A DNA stretch of 42,007 nt. Source: an uncultured Lachnospiraceae bacterium (GTDB lineage: Bacteria > Bacillota > Clostridia > Lachnospirales > Lachnospiraceae). The first letter of the stretch is position 1. Every line of letters starts with the position of its first letter. The stretch spans positions 25,292-67,298 of the forward strand of contig CAJUDQ010000016.1 of assembly GCA_910585215.1 (NCBI GenBank). Direction: 5' to 3'. The translations under genes and the position numbers were made by a program. This document shows positions 9,280 through 17,308 of this stretch, piece after piece. The notes below the pieces were generated by a model, which saw nothing but the letters and a program-made list of their open reading frames with translations, was not told the DNA's origin and did not search any database.

Positions 9280-10482
9280 ATGAAATATATGATTATTTTA
9301 GGTGATGGTATGGCGGATGAGCCAATAAAAGAATTGGGCGAAAAGACTCCTCTGGAGTATGCTTCCACTCCTGCGATAGATAGGCTGTCAAAAATGTCAG
9401 AAATAGGACTTGTACATACGATTCCGAAGGGCATGAAGCCGGGAAGCGATACTGCAAATCTTTCAGTGCTTGGATATGACCCGAAGATTTATTATACAGG
9501 GCGTTCTCCACTGGAAGCGCTCAGTATCGGTGTGGATATGAAGCCGACAGATATTGCCCTGCGCTGCAATATTGTCACAGTATCAACAGATGACTTGCCT
9601 TATGAGGAAAAAACGATTATTGACCACAGTTCCGGTGAAATCAGCACTGAAGATGCGTCTGTTTTACTGGAGGCAGTTAGACGAGAACTGCAGAATGAAA
9701 CTTATAAATTTTATGATGGTATCAGTTACAGACATCTTACCATCTGGGATAATGGAGAAGTGGTGCCACTTACACCACCACATGATATACTGGGTCAGAT
9801 AATTGGAAAATATCTGCCTGAGGATCATGTGCTGCGGGAAATGCAGAGAAAAAGCTATGATATTTTAGCAGAGCATCCAATTAATAAAGAGAGAATCAAA
9901 AAGGGATTGAATCCGGCAAACTCCATATGGTTCTGGGGTGCAGGAACAAGACCGGCACTGTCTTCCTTTGAAGAAAAGACAGGAAAAAAAGGAGCAATGA
10001 TTTCAGCGGTTGATTTGCTGAAGGGAATCGCTGTCGGTGCAGGAATGACAAATATTTCTGTAGAAGGAGCCAACGGAGGACTTCATACAAATTATAAGGG
10101 CAAGGCAGAAGCGGCAGTAAAAGCATTGACAGAGGATGGTTTTGACTTTGTGTATGTTCATATAGAGGCTCCTGATGAGATGGGACATCAGGGAAGCTAT
10201 GAAAAAAAAGTACAGGCGATTCAGTATATTGATGAAAATGTAGTAAAATATGTGGTAGAGAAGCTAGAAGGAAAAGGAATTGAGTTTCGTCTGCTGCTGT
10301 TACCGGACCATCCGACTCCGGTCAGAATACGCACACACGCTTCAGACCCTGTACCATATATGTTGTATGACAGTACAAGGAAACGGGAAGAAAGTTGGAA
10401 TTATAATGAGAGGGAAGCAAAGGAAAACGGGATTTATACTGAAGAAGGATATAAGCTGATAGAGCATTTGTTTGAAAAATAA
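9280..10482 (+). CDS. apgM: ApgM-type phosphoglycerate mutase, candidate homoserine kinase
   Basis: A 400-residue protein of the cofactor-independent, archaeal-type phosphoglycerate mutase family (alkaline phosphatase superfamily). Visible metal and active-site segments are ILGDGMADEP at the N-terminus, PGSDTANLSVLGYDP with the phospho-acceptor Ser, and the C-terminal HIEAPDEMGHQGS and LLLPDHPTPVRIRTHASDPVPY with metal-binding Asp and His. The family is known to convert 3- and 2-phosphoglycerate. When encoded directly after hom, as here, it has been proposed to replace homoserine kinase (ThrB). No GHMP-type thrB is in the window, though the rest of the genome is unseen. The AGGTGAG ribosome binding site precedes ATG 9280. 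A strong terminator follows the stop. Confidence 0.88.
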   Translation: MKYMIILGDGMADEPIKELGEKTPLEYASTPAIDRLSKMSEIGLVHTIPKGMKPGSDTANLSVLGYDPKIYYTGRSPLEALSIGVDMKPTDIALRCNIVTVSTDDLPYEEKTIIDHSSGEISTEDASVLLEAVRRELQNETYKFYDGISYRHLTIWDNGEVVPLTPPHDILGQIIGKYLPEDHVLREMQRKSYDILAEHPINKERIKKGLNPANSIWFWGAGTRPALSSFEEKTGKKGAMISAVDLLKGIAVGAGMTNISVEGANGGLHTNYKGKAEAAVKALTEDGFDFVYVHIEAPDEMGHQGSYEKKVQAIQYIDENVVKYVVEKLEGKGIEFRLLLLPDHPTPVRIRTHASDPVPYMLYDSTRKREESWNYNEREAKENGIYTEEGYKLIEHLFEK

Positions 10483-10496
10483 GACAGTGAAAAAGG

Positions 10497-10537
10497 TTGC
10501 TGCATTAAGAAATTTCTTCTTAATGTGGCAATTTTTT
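10497..10537 (+). terminator. intrinsic terminator after apgM
   Basis: A stem of TTGC..CATTAAGAA (10497-10511) with TTCTTAATG..GCAA (10517-10531), two mismatched bases and a 5-base loop, is followed by six T residues (10532-10537). It closes the ACT-hom-apgM transcription unit. Confidence 0.85.
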
Positions 10538-10636
10538 GAAGCTTTTCTGTATAATATTTTAAACTAAATTGACAGTTGTTTCTTTTTACAATCTACTGTC
10601 ATTCATTATTTTTAGAAGAAAAAGGAGTTGTTTTTT

Positions 10637-11014
10637 ATGAATTTATCCCCATATTTTCAGAGTATTATTGACCAGGACACCAGTGCTGTTGTTATCTGCA
10701 GCCTCACCCATGAAATTATCTATATGAATCCTGCCGCCATTTCAAGGTATTCAAAAAGTGGTGGTGCTTCTCTAATTGGAAAAAGTCTTTTATCCTGTCA
10801 CAACCAAAGCTCCTGTATTAAAATAGAAAAAGTTCTCACTTGGTTTCAGGAGAGCATGTCTCACAATATTACCTATACTTTCCATAATGAAAAGGAAAAC
10901 AAAGACGTTTATATGGTTGCGCTTCGGGATTCTTCCGGCGTATTAATCGGATATTATGAAAAACATGAGTATCGCAATCCCGAAAAAAATAAATTATATC
11001 ATTTTTATGAATAA
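10637..11014 (+). CDS. small stand-alone PAS-domain protein
   Basis: A 125-residue protein made almost wholly of a PAS fold: SIIDQDTSAVVICSLTHEIIYMNPAA, then IGKSLLSCH near residue 50, and a final pair of strands (KDVYMVALRDSSGVLIGYYEKH). PAS folds sense small molecules, redox or light. With no output domain, it must act through a partner or as a simple binder. AAAGGAG lies 9 bases before ATG 10637; an in-frame TTG at 10628 would leave almost no spacing. It is monocistronic, with a terminator before and inverted repeats after. A 7-base inverted repeat in the upstream region (TGACAGT 10570-10576, ACTGTCA 10595-10601) could be an operator. Ligand and partner are unknown. Confidence 0.7.
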   Translation: MNLSPYFQSIIDQDTSAVVICSLTHEIIYMNPAAISRYSKSGGASLIGKSLLSCHNQSSCIKIEKVLTWFQESMSHNITYTFHNEKENKDVYMVALRDSSGVLIGYYEKHEYRNPEKNKLYHFYE

Positions 11015-11077
11015 TGGCATAAATCGCCACAAATTTTATTGTGTTGTCAAAAACACTTTATTCGCATAAATCACCCG

Positions 11078-11196
11078 TTCGTTTCATAGAATAGCATATC
11101 GAAACAAAATGACAATGAACAAAGTACTTTGTTCAAAAATAGCTGTTTTTTGGCAGCGCCATAGGAAATTTGCAGAGTAGTTTTCTATGAAACGAA
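11078..11196. repeat. 119-bp inverted-repeat element with central palindrome
   Basis: A perfect 14-base inverted repeat, TTCGTTTCATAGAA (11078-11091) and its complement (11183-11196), bounds a segment containing a perfect 20-base palindrome at 11116-11135 (left half TGAACAAAGT). The right arm ends seven bases before the ribosome binding site of the next gene. Size and terminal inverted repeats suggest a MITE-like element or a large operator/leader structure. No transposase is nearby, and I cannot confirm target-site duplications. Confidence 0.6.
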
Positions 11197-11217
11197 ATAA
11201 ATGGAGGAGTGATTCTG

Positions 11218-12210
11218 TTGAATGACAAAAGTGTCTATGTACTGGAACAATACGATATAGAAGTGAAAAAGATACTAAAAGGCCGCGGGGCTCTGATAAT
11301 AGATACAGATAAGGGTTTTTTCCGTTTTTTTGAATATAAGGGAACATTAAGCCGTCTCATTTATGAAGAGGAATTGTTAAATTATATTTCGGACTGTGGA
11401 TTTTCAAATGTAAATTCTATTATAAAAAACAAAGAGGATGTTTTGTTTTCTGTTGATACGGCAGGTATAAAATATGTTCTTACAAAGCATTTCAACGGCA
11501 GCGAATGCGATGTCAGAAACAGGCATGATTTAATACAGGCGGTAGAAACCCTTGCCAGACTTCATAATATTACCAGTCATGCAAAGCTTGACAATACAGA
11601 GTATATTCCTGAACTGTCTGACAGTCTGGAAGAAATCACAAAGCACAATACAGAATTGAAAAGAATACGCAGCTATATCAGAGGAAAAACCAGAAAGACA
11701 GATTTTGAATATGATATACTTGCACATTTCAGTCAGTTTTATGAGCTGGCGCAGAATGCACAGCAGGAGCTTTTTGCTTCCGGATGTAAAGAAGCGCACA
11801 GGCAGGCAGTTTCCTCCCATTCTATTTGTCATGGAAATTACAGTTATCATAATATTATACATTGTCAGGAAAATGGCATGGCAATTATTAATTTTGAGCA
11901 CAGCGGCAGAGGAATGTTAATCCGCGACCTTTATTTCTTTCTGCGCAAGGTAATGGAAAAGCATGACTGGAATCAGACACTGGGGTTGGAGCTTTTGGAA
12001 AGTTACGATAAAATAAGAACGTTATCAGAACAGGAGAGGAAGATTCTGAAAATTCTTCTGAGTTATCCTGAAAAATTCTGGAAAGTTTTAAACCATTATT
12101 ATAACGGGAACAAGGCATATCTGCCGGACCAGATGAAGGATAAGATGCAGAAGGTATATATACAGCAGAAAAATAAAAGTAAATTTGTGGCTTCAAAAAA
12201 TCTGTTTTAA
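11218..12210 (+). CDS. CotS/CotI-family spore coat kinase-like protein
   Basis: A 330-residue protein of the CotS/CotI/YutH family, which has an aminoglycoside-phosphotransferase-like kinase fold and is found in the coat of Bacillus and Clostridium spores. The N-terminal block LEQYDIEVKKILKGRGALII is family-typical. The middle TKHFNGSECDVRNRHDLIQAVETLARLH and the C-terminal ICHGNYSYHNII...AIINFEHSGRGMLIRDLYFFLRKVMEKHDW follow the family pattern. The kinase catalytic Asp (HGD) is Asn here (HGN), and the metal-binding Asp of DFD reads NFE, so phosphotransfer activity is doubtful. The start is uncertain: TTG 11218 gives 10-base spacing from GGAGG (11203-11207), whereas GTG 11209 overlaps the ribosome binding site. 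The gene points to sporulation capacity. Confidence 0.8.
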   Translation: MNDKSVYVLEQYDIEVKKILKGRGALIIDTDKGFFRFFEYKGTLSRLIYEEELLNYISDCGFSNVNSIIKNKEDVLFSVDTAGIKYVLTKHFNGSECDVRNRHDLIQAVETLARLHNITSHAKLDNTEYIPELSDSLEEITKHNTELKRIRSYIRGKTRKTDFEYDILAHFSQFYELAQNAQQELFASGCKEAHRQAVSSHSICHGNYSYHNIIHCQENGMAIINFEHSGRGMLIRDLYFFLRKVMEKHDWNQTLGLELLESYDKIRTLSEQERKILKILLSYPEKFWKVLNHYYNGNKAYLPDQMKDKMQKVYIQQKNKSKFVASKNLF

Positions 12211-12313
12211 AATTTTGCTCTTGTATTTTTTTGTTGTTTGGTATACAATTGATATATAAAATTTTTAATTTGGTATATGAAACACGTATCAGATATGCAT
12301 AAGAGGATGTCAA

Positions 12314-13726
12314 ATGTCTAAGAAAAAATATAGAGTATTGTTTCTTTTTCTAAGCTGCCTGTTGTTGTTTTCAGGATGTGTAAAACGCTCAGGCAGTTCT
12401 AGGAGAGGAACAGCAGGATTATACAAGGGACAGCAGGAAACAACGACAGAGGTGGAAGACACAAGAAGTGGAACCACAGATACTGTAGTGGTGACAGATA
12501 TAGATATACAGACCTCGCAGCTTACAGTGCAGAGCGTGAAGGACAACAGTATCTATACATTGAACTATAATGGCGGCACCCGTATACAAAACAGATTTGG
12601 CACTGAAATGCTGATACAGGATTTACAGCAGGGAGAGATTGCAGAAGTAAATTTTACATCTGGAAAACAGAAGCTTCTTTCAATTAAGGAAGCTGATACT
12701 GCATGGGAAAATACAACCGTTACCAAATGGTCTGTAGATTATGATGCCAAGCTTATCAGCATTGGCAGTGACAGATATTCTTATAACGACAATCTCGTAG
12801 TTCTTTCAAATGGAAAAAAAATAGATATTCATCAGCTTCACAGTGTAGATTCACTGGTAGTAAAGGGAATCGACAAGCAGATTTATTCCATTGATGTAAA
12901 GGTTGGTCATGGATATATTAAAATAACCGGAGAAACAAACCTTCTGGGAGGTCTGATAGAGGTAGGAACCAAAATTATGACTGTGATATCAGAAGACATG
13001 ATGATTGTCGCACCGGAGGGAACCTATACTCTGACTGCATCGAAGAATGGTGTGGGTGGTTCCATGGAGATAACGGTCAAGCGCAATGATGAAACAAGCG
13101 TAAGTCTTGCTGGGTTTCAGGAAGAGGTTGAGCGTCAGGGAAATGTCAAGTTTAATATCCAGCCGGCAGGAATACAGTATAATGTCTTTATTGACGGTGA
13201 TGCGGTGGATGTTACAGAACCTGTTCCTCTTTCCTATGGGAAACACAAACTTGTAATTACATCAGATAAATATACAGATTATACGGAAGAAATTGTTATT
13301 AGCAGTATTTATATGAATAAAACCATAGATTTGTCAAAATCGGCAGGAACACAGGAAACTACTTCAAAAGAAATCGAAACTACGACAGGGCAGAAAGAAA
13401 CTTCGACAGGTGGTCAGGAAACCTCCTCCAAAGAAAAAGAAACAACTTCTGACAGTGGAACTCAGAAAAGGGAAGACGGCGTGGAGACAAGCACAGGAGC
13501 TTCCAAGAATAATAATATTATAGTAACTGGTCCTGCAAATGCAGAGATTTATATGGATGGAGTTTATAAAGGAAAAGCGCCTGCTACATTTCCAAAGGTT
13601 CAGGGAAATCATATTTTTGTGATAAGAGCAGAAGGTTATATTACAACAGCATATAATTATACCTTCGATGCTACAGAAAAGGATGTATATATCAAATTTC
13701 CTGATTTAGAGCAGAGTGGTTCATAG
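12314..13726 (+). CDS. lipoprotein with PEGA domain
   Basis: A 470-residue predicted lipoprotein: basic N-terminus (MSKKKYR), hydrophobic segment and lipobox LFSGC with the lipidated Cys at about residue 22. Residues about 50-260 hold beta-rich modules of no recognised family. Residues about 275-345 resemble a PEGA-like module (VKFNIQPAGIQYNVFIDGDAV). A Thr/Ser/Glu-rich linker (about 346-395) follows, then a clear PEGA domain at the C-terminus (IYMDGVYKGKAPATFPKVQGNHIFVIRAEGY). PEGA domains are common in cell-envelope proteins. The linker probably spans peptidoglycan. The ATG at 12314 follows AAGAGGA. Its function is unknown; it could be a sporulation-phase envelope factor given the CotS-like neighbour, but that is only context. 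Confidence 0.78.
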   Translation: MSKKKYRVLFLFLSCLLLFSGCVKRSGSSRRGTAGLYKGQQETTTEVEDTRSGTTDTVVVTDIDIQTSQLTVQSVKDNSIYTLNYNGGTRIQNRFGTEMLIQDLQQGEIAEVNFTSGKQKLLSIKEADTAWENTTVTKWSVDYDAKLISIGSDRYSYNDNLVVLSNGKKIDIHQLHSVDSLVVKGIDKQIYSIDVKVGHGYIKITGETNLLGGLIEVGTKIMTVISEDMMIVAPEGTYTLTASKNGVGGSMEITVKRNDETSVSLAGFQEEVERQGNVKFNIQPAGIQYNVFIDGDAVDVTEPVPLSYGKHKLVITSDKYTDYTEEIVISSIYMNKTIDLSKSAGTQETTSKEIETTTGQKETSTGGQETSSKEKETTSDSGTQKREDGVETSTGASKNNNIIVTGPANAEIYMDGVYKGKAPATFPKVQGNHIFVIRAEGYITTAYNYTFDATEKDVYIKFPDLEQSGS

Positions 13727-14203
13727 TTTATTCCCATCATTTCATAAAATGATGGTTAAGAAAGTCATAGATTAAGGGGGAATGTTTCATAAAATAATAG
13801 TAAAGTGTAGATAAGTATATCTAAAAATACCTAAAATCCAGGGTATAGTTTGTGCTGACTTTACAGCAGGCAAAGTTGCAAAAAGAATGTTTTTATCAGT
13901 TGAAATAACTTGATAAAAGAAAAAAGAGCTGTCTGTCAATGCAACTGCCAATGGTTAAGTCCCGAAAGTCAAGGGCAAATCAGGTAGCCAGCGCTTGCGC
14001 TGACTGCTTAATAATGAGAAAAAGCAAAAAAATTAAGAAAGGAAAAACTATTTAGATGAAGGCCCATAAAAATATACAGATATGTGGTTTGTGGGCATGT
14101 ACGGATGGCTTATGTCCATTCAGCAAGAACAAATCAATAGATTGTTCCAAATCATCTAGCATATATATTTTGTATATGTTTTTAGTAGCAGGTAGATTTT
14201 AGA
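13727..14203. other. structured 477-base intergenic region
   Basis: No standard-size gene is present. Hairpins seen: CATCATTT/AAATGATG (13735-13754, no T run, a weak end signal for the PEGA gene); TTTTATCAGTT/AAC(T)TGATAAAA (13891-13918); a composite stem 13945-13987 (CTGCC with GGTAG, GGTT with AATC, CCC with GGG); CAGCG-CTTG-CGCTG (13989-14002); GAACAA..TTGTTC (14127-14147); and CATATA/TATATG followed by five T (14160-14183) directly before the next gene. This looks like a transcribed structured leader. I could not match it to a riboswitch class. A 48-codon open frame lies inside it. Confidence 0.5.
14056..14202 (+). CDS. possible 48-residue leader or small protein
   Basis: An ATG at 14056 opens 48 codons ending at TAG 14200-14202, one base before the ATG of the phospho-sugar mutase gene. 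GAAAGGA (14037-14043) lies 12 bases upstream, longer than ideal. The peptide starts MKAHKNIQICGLWACTDGLC, has four Cys and a hydrophobic C-terminal stretch (IYILYMFLVAG). The abutting stop and start would allow translational coupling, which fits the weak ribosome binding site of the next gene. It has no recognised family and may be chance; codon quality cannot be judged at this length. Confidence 0.3.
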   Translation: MKAHKNIQICGLWACTDGLCPFSKNKSIDCSKSSSIYILYMFLVAGRF

Positions 14204-15937
14204 ATGAGTTACATGGAGATTTATAAAGAGTGGCTGGCAAATCCTTATTTTGACGAGGCTACCAAAGAGGAACTGAAGGCAATTGAAGGAAATGAGAAGG
14301 AGATAGAAGACAGATTTTATACAGAGCTCGAATTTGGTACAGCAGGGCTTCGCGGTGTTATTGGTGCAGGTGTAAACCGTATGAATATTTACACAGTCAG
14401 AAAGGCAACTCAGGGACTTGCCAATTATATACTGAAACAGAACACAGATAAAAAATGTGTTGCCATTGCGTTTGATTCACGTCGTATGTCACCGGAATTT
14501 GCAGACGAGGCAGCGCTTTGTCTGGCAGCAAATGGAATTAAAGCATATCGATTTGAATCATTAAGACCGACGCCGGAGCTTTCTTTTGCAGTGAGAGAGT
14601 TAAACTGTATTGCAGGAATTAATATTACTGCAAGCCATAATCCGCCGGAATACAATGGTTATAAAGTATACTGGGAGGATGGCGCACAGATTACGCCGCC
14701 ACATGATTCCGGTATTATGGATGAAGTAAAGGCAGTTACCGATTATGCGACAGTAAAGACAATGGACAAGGAAGCTGCAAAACAGGCTGGTTTATATGAA
14801 GTTATCGGCGCAGAGGTAGACGATAAGTACATTGCACAGTTAAAGAAACAGGTGAAAAATCCTGAATTGATTAAAGAATATCAGAAAGATTTGACAATTG
14901 TATATACACCGCTTCATGGTACAGGAAATATTCCGGCCAGAAGAGTATTAAAAGAAATCGGATTTGAAAACGTATATGTAGTACCAGAACAGGAACTTCC
15001 AGACGGCGAATTTCCAACTGTCAGCTATCCAAATCCGGAAGCTGCAGAAGCATTCGAGCTTGCATTAAAGCTTGCAAAGGAAAAGGATGCAGATTTGGTT
15101 CTGGCAACTGATCCGGATGCAGACAGGCTTGGCGTATATGTAAAGGATACAAAGAGTGGGGAATATATCACTCTGACAGGAAATATGTCAGGTTGCTTAA
15201 TTGGAGAATATGAATTAAGCCAGATAAAGGAAAAATCAGGAATACCGGAGGATGGCATTTTTGTAAAGACAATTGTATCTACAAATATGGCAGATGCAAT
15301 TGCAAAATATTACAATGTACAGCTTATTGAATGTCTGACAGGTTTTAAGTATATTGGACAGCAGATTTTAAAAACAGAACAGACAGGAAAGGGAACTTAT
15401 CTGTTTGGTTTTGAGGAGAGCTACGGATGTCTTGTGGGAACTCACGCAAGAGATAAAGATGCGATTGTTGCGACTATGGCACTTTGCGAGGCAGCTGCAT
15501 ATTATAAATCAAAAAATATGACACTCTGGGATGCCATGATTGAAATGTATGACAGATACGGGTATTACAAGGATGATGTAAAATCCATTACAATGAAGGG
15601 AATTGAAGGTCTCCAAAAGATTAAGGAAATTCTTGAGAATCTCAGAGCAAATACACCAAAGATGGTAGGAGATTATCAGGTGCTTTCTGCAAGGGATTAT
15701 AAGGCAGATACTATTAAGGATATGGCAACTGGAGAGGTAAAACCAACCGGTCTTCCATCCTCCAATGTTTTATATTATGATTTGAATGATGATGCATGGT
15801 TATGTGTAAGACCATCTGGAACAGAACCAAAGGTGAAATTTTATTATGGTGTGAAGGGAACCAGTCTTGAGGATGCAGATAAGAAGTCCGCAGAGCTTGG
15901 AGAAAAGGTTCTTGAAATGATAAATTCCATGATGTAA
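14204..15937 (+). CDS. phospho-sugar mutase (phosphoglucomutase/phosphomannomutase)
   Basis: A 577-residue alpha-D-phosphohexomutase that interconverts glucose-1-phosphate and glucose-6-phosphate and/or the mannose equivalents, feeding glycolysis, glycogen and cell-wall sugar nucleotides. The four family signatures are present: the phosphoserine loop TASHNPPEYNGYK (Ser144), the metal loop ATDPDADRLG (Asp303/305/307), the sugar-specificity loop GFEESYG, and the phosphate-binding loop RPSGTEPK near the C-terminus. The length fits the long PgcA-like Firmicutes type. The ATG at 14204 is confirmed by the family N-terminus (YKEWLANPYFDEATKEEL), but its ribosome binding site (GGTAG) is weak. A structured leader and a possible short upstream frame precede it. 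Confidence 0.95.
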   Translation: MSYMEIYKEWLANPYFDEATKEELKAIEGNEKEIEDRFYTELEFGTAGLRGVIGAGVNRMNIYTVRKATQGLANYILKQNTDKKCVAIAFDSRRMSPEFADEAALCLAANGIKAYRFESLRPTPELSFAVRELNCIAGINITASHNPPEYNGYKVYWEDGAQITPPHDSGIMDEVKAVTDYATVKTMDKEAAKQAGLYEVIGAEVDDKYIAQLKKQVKNPELIKEYQKDLTIVYTPLHGTGNIPARRVLKEIGFENVYVVPEQELPDGEFPTVSYPNPEAAEAFELALKLAKEKDADLVLATDPDADRLGVYVKDTKSGEYITLTGNMSGCLIGEYELSQIKEKSGIPEDGIFVKTIVSTNMADAIAKYYNVQLIECLTGFKYIGQQILKTEQTGKGTYLFGFEESYGCLVGTHARDKDAIVATMALCEAAAYYKSKNMTLWDAMIEMYDRYGYYKDDVKSITMKGIEGLQKIKEILENLRANTPKMVGDYQVLSARDYKADTIKDMATGEVKPTGLPSSNVLYYDLNDDAWLCVRPSGTEPKVKFYYGVKGTSLEDADKKSAELGEKVLEMINSMM

Positions 15938-15982
15938 GGAATTTCATAATGTAAGGATTTACATGATGTAAGGAGATGGAAT
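15932..15982 (+). repeat. three tandem 17-bp repeats carrying ribosome binding sites
   Basis: ATGTAAGGA occurs at 15932, 15949 and 15966, an exact 17-base period. The first copy contains the TAA stop codon of the mutase gene. The last places TAAGGAG 5 to 6 bases before the ATG of the next gene (15981). The tail of each unit is more variable. It looks like slipped-strand triplication of a stop/ribosome-binding-site unit. Confidence 0.85.
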
Positions 15983-16361
15983 GGCAAAAGTAACAGTAGC
16001 ATACAGATGGAGTGACAGGAAGAGGATTATATTCGGATTGCCGTGGACATTTACAAAGTATGCAGCAACAGATGATAAATTAATTGTCAGGACCGGTTTT
16101 CTGAATATTAAAGAAGAAGAAATCAGGCTGTACCGAATTATGGATTTTACACTAAAGAGAACTTTGTTTCAGAGAATGTGGGGAACAGGTACAATTCACG
16201 TAGAATCTGCAGACAGGTCCACTCCTCAACTGGATATTGAAAATATTAAAAATCCTGATGCTGTAAAAAATATGCTCTCGGATATGGTTGAGGAAGAGCG
16301 TGTAAAGAAGCGCGTTGCCGGCCGTGAATATATGTCGGATAACGACGAAGATATGGAATAA
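15981..16361 (+). CDS. bacterial PH domain (YdbS/YdbT-like) protein
   Basis: A 126-residue protein resembling a bPH2 (YdbS/YdbT-like) domain: LPWTFTKYAATDDKLIVRTGFLNIKEEEIRLYRIMDFTLKRTLFQRMWGTGTIHVESADRS.. is the typical run of strands with the IRLYRI-D and GTI core. It has no membrane segments, unlike many relatives, and ends in an acidic tail (SDNDEDME). The function of such PH domains is unknown; protein or lipid binding at the membrane is assumed. The ribosome binding site is the third copy of a tandem 17-base repeat. ispE follows 23 bases after the stop, so the mutase, PH protein, ispE and GntR genes probably form one operon. Confidence 0.75.
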   Translation: MAKVTVAYRWSDRKRIIFGLPWTFTKYAATDDKLIVRTGFLNIKEEEIRLYRIMDFTLKRTLFQRMWGTGTIHVESADRSTPQLDIENIKNPDAVKNMLSDMVEEERVKKRVAGREYMSDNDEDME

Positions 16362-16384
16362 GCAAACATAAAACTGAGGAAGTT

Positions 16385-17308
16385 ATGGAAGAGAAGGGAT
16401 ACGATTTTGTAAGAGTCAGGGCCCATGGAAAAATCAATCTGGGCCTTGACGTAATAGGAAAAAGAGAAGACGGATATCATAATGTAAAAATGATTATGCA
16501 ACAGGTGGGACTTTATGACGGGATAGATATTAAACGATTGGGACTTTGTACAGACGGAAAGCGCTATATTGATATAGAGACCAATTTGAGATATCTTCCA
16601 GTGAACGAGAATAATCTGGCCTATAAAGCGGCAACATTGTTGATGGACGAATTTGATATTCAGGAAAGTATTCATATTAAAATAAAAAAATTAATTCCGG
16701 TGGCAGCAGGCATGGCAGGAGGAAGTTCAGATGCGGCAGCCGTTATGAAAGGGTTAAACAGAATGTTTGGCCTGCGGCTGTCCAAAAAGGAGCTGATGGA
16801 GAGAGGCGTAAAACTTGGAGCAGATGTTCCATATTGTATTATGGGCGGAACTGCTCTTGCAGAGGGTATCGGTGATATTCTTACCCCTATCAGAGATATT
16901 CCTCCGTGTTATATTATTCTTGCAAAACCAGGTATCAACGTGTCTACAAAAGTGGTATATTCGGAGCTGAATGTGGATAAAATAGAGAACCATCCGGATA
17001 TAGACGGTCTGATTCGATGTATTCAGATAAACGATTTGCATGCGATGACGAAAAAGATGGGAAATGTACTGGAAGAGGTAACGGAAAAAATGTATCCGGT
17101 TATAAAAGAGATAAAACAGACTATGCTTTCACTGGGTGCGATAAATTCTTTGATGAGTGGAAGTGGTCCGACTGTTTTCGGCATATTTGATGAAAAGGAT
17201 ACGGCAAAACAGGCTTATGATTCATTAAAAGCTGATGAGAGATGCAGACAGGTATATATTACAGATGGAGGATTAAGCAATGAAAGATATCAGTTTAAAT
17301 ACCAATGA
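16385..17308 (+). CDS. ispE: 4-diphosphocytidyl-2-C-methyl-D-erythritol kinase
   Basis: A 307-residue GHMP kinase of the MEP pathway that phosphorylates CDP-methylerythritol on the way to isoprenoid precursors. Signatures: the N-terminal RAHGKINLGLDVIGKREDGYH substrate-binding block, the ATP-binding PVAAGMAGGSSDAAAV loop (about residues 100-115), GADVPYCIMGGTALAEGIG, and the C-terminal LMSGSGPTVFGIF glycine loop. Length is normal for IspE. The ATG at 16385 has GAGGA at 16376-16380. The 3' end overlaps the next gene by 29 bases, implying translational coupling with the GntR regulator. Confidence 0.97.
   Translation: MEEKGYDFVRVRAHGKINLGLDVIGKREDGYHNVKMIMQQVGLYDGIDIKRLGLCTDGKRYIDIETNLRYLPVNENNLAYKAATLLMDEFDIQESIHIKIKKLIPVAAGMAGGSSDAAAVMKGLNRMFGLRLSKKELMERGVKLGADVPYCIMGGTALAEGIGDILTPIRDIPPCYIILAKPGINVSTKVVYSELNVDKIENHPDIDGLIRCIQINDLHAMTKKMGNVLEEVTEKMYPVIKEIKQTMLSLGAINSLMSGSGPTVFGIFDEKDTAKQAYDSLKADERCRQVYITDGGLSNERYQFKYQ

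Noticed and set aside
13961..13981. GGGCAAAT near a GAAA sequence, suggesting a c-di-GMP-I riboswitch
   Set aside because: The GAAA precedes rather than follows the GGGCAAA block, and the later conserved GACGCAAAGCC segment is missing, so the order does not match the class.
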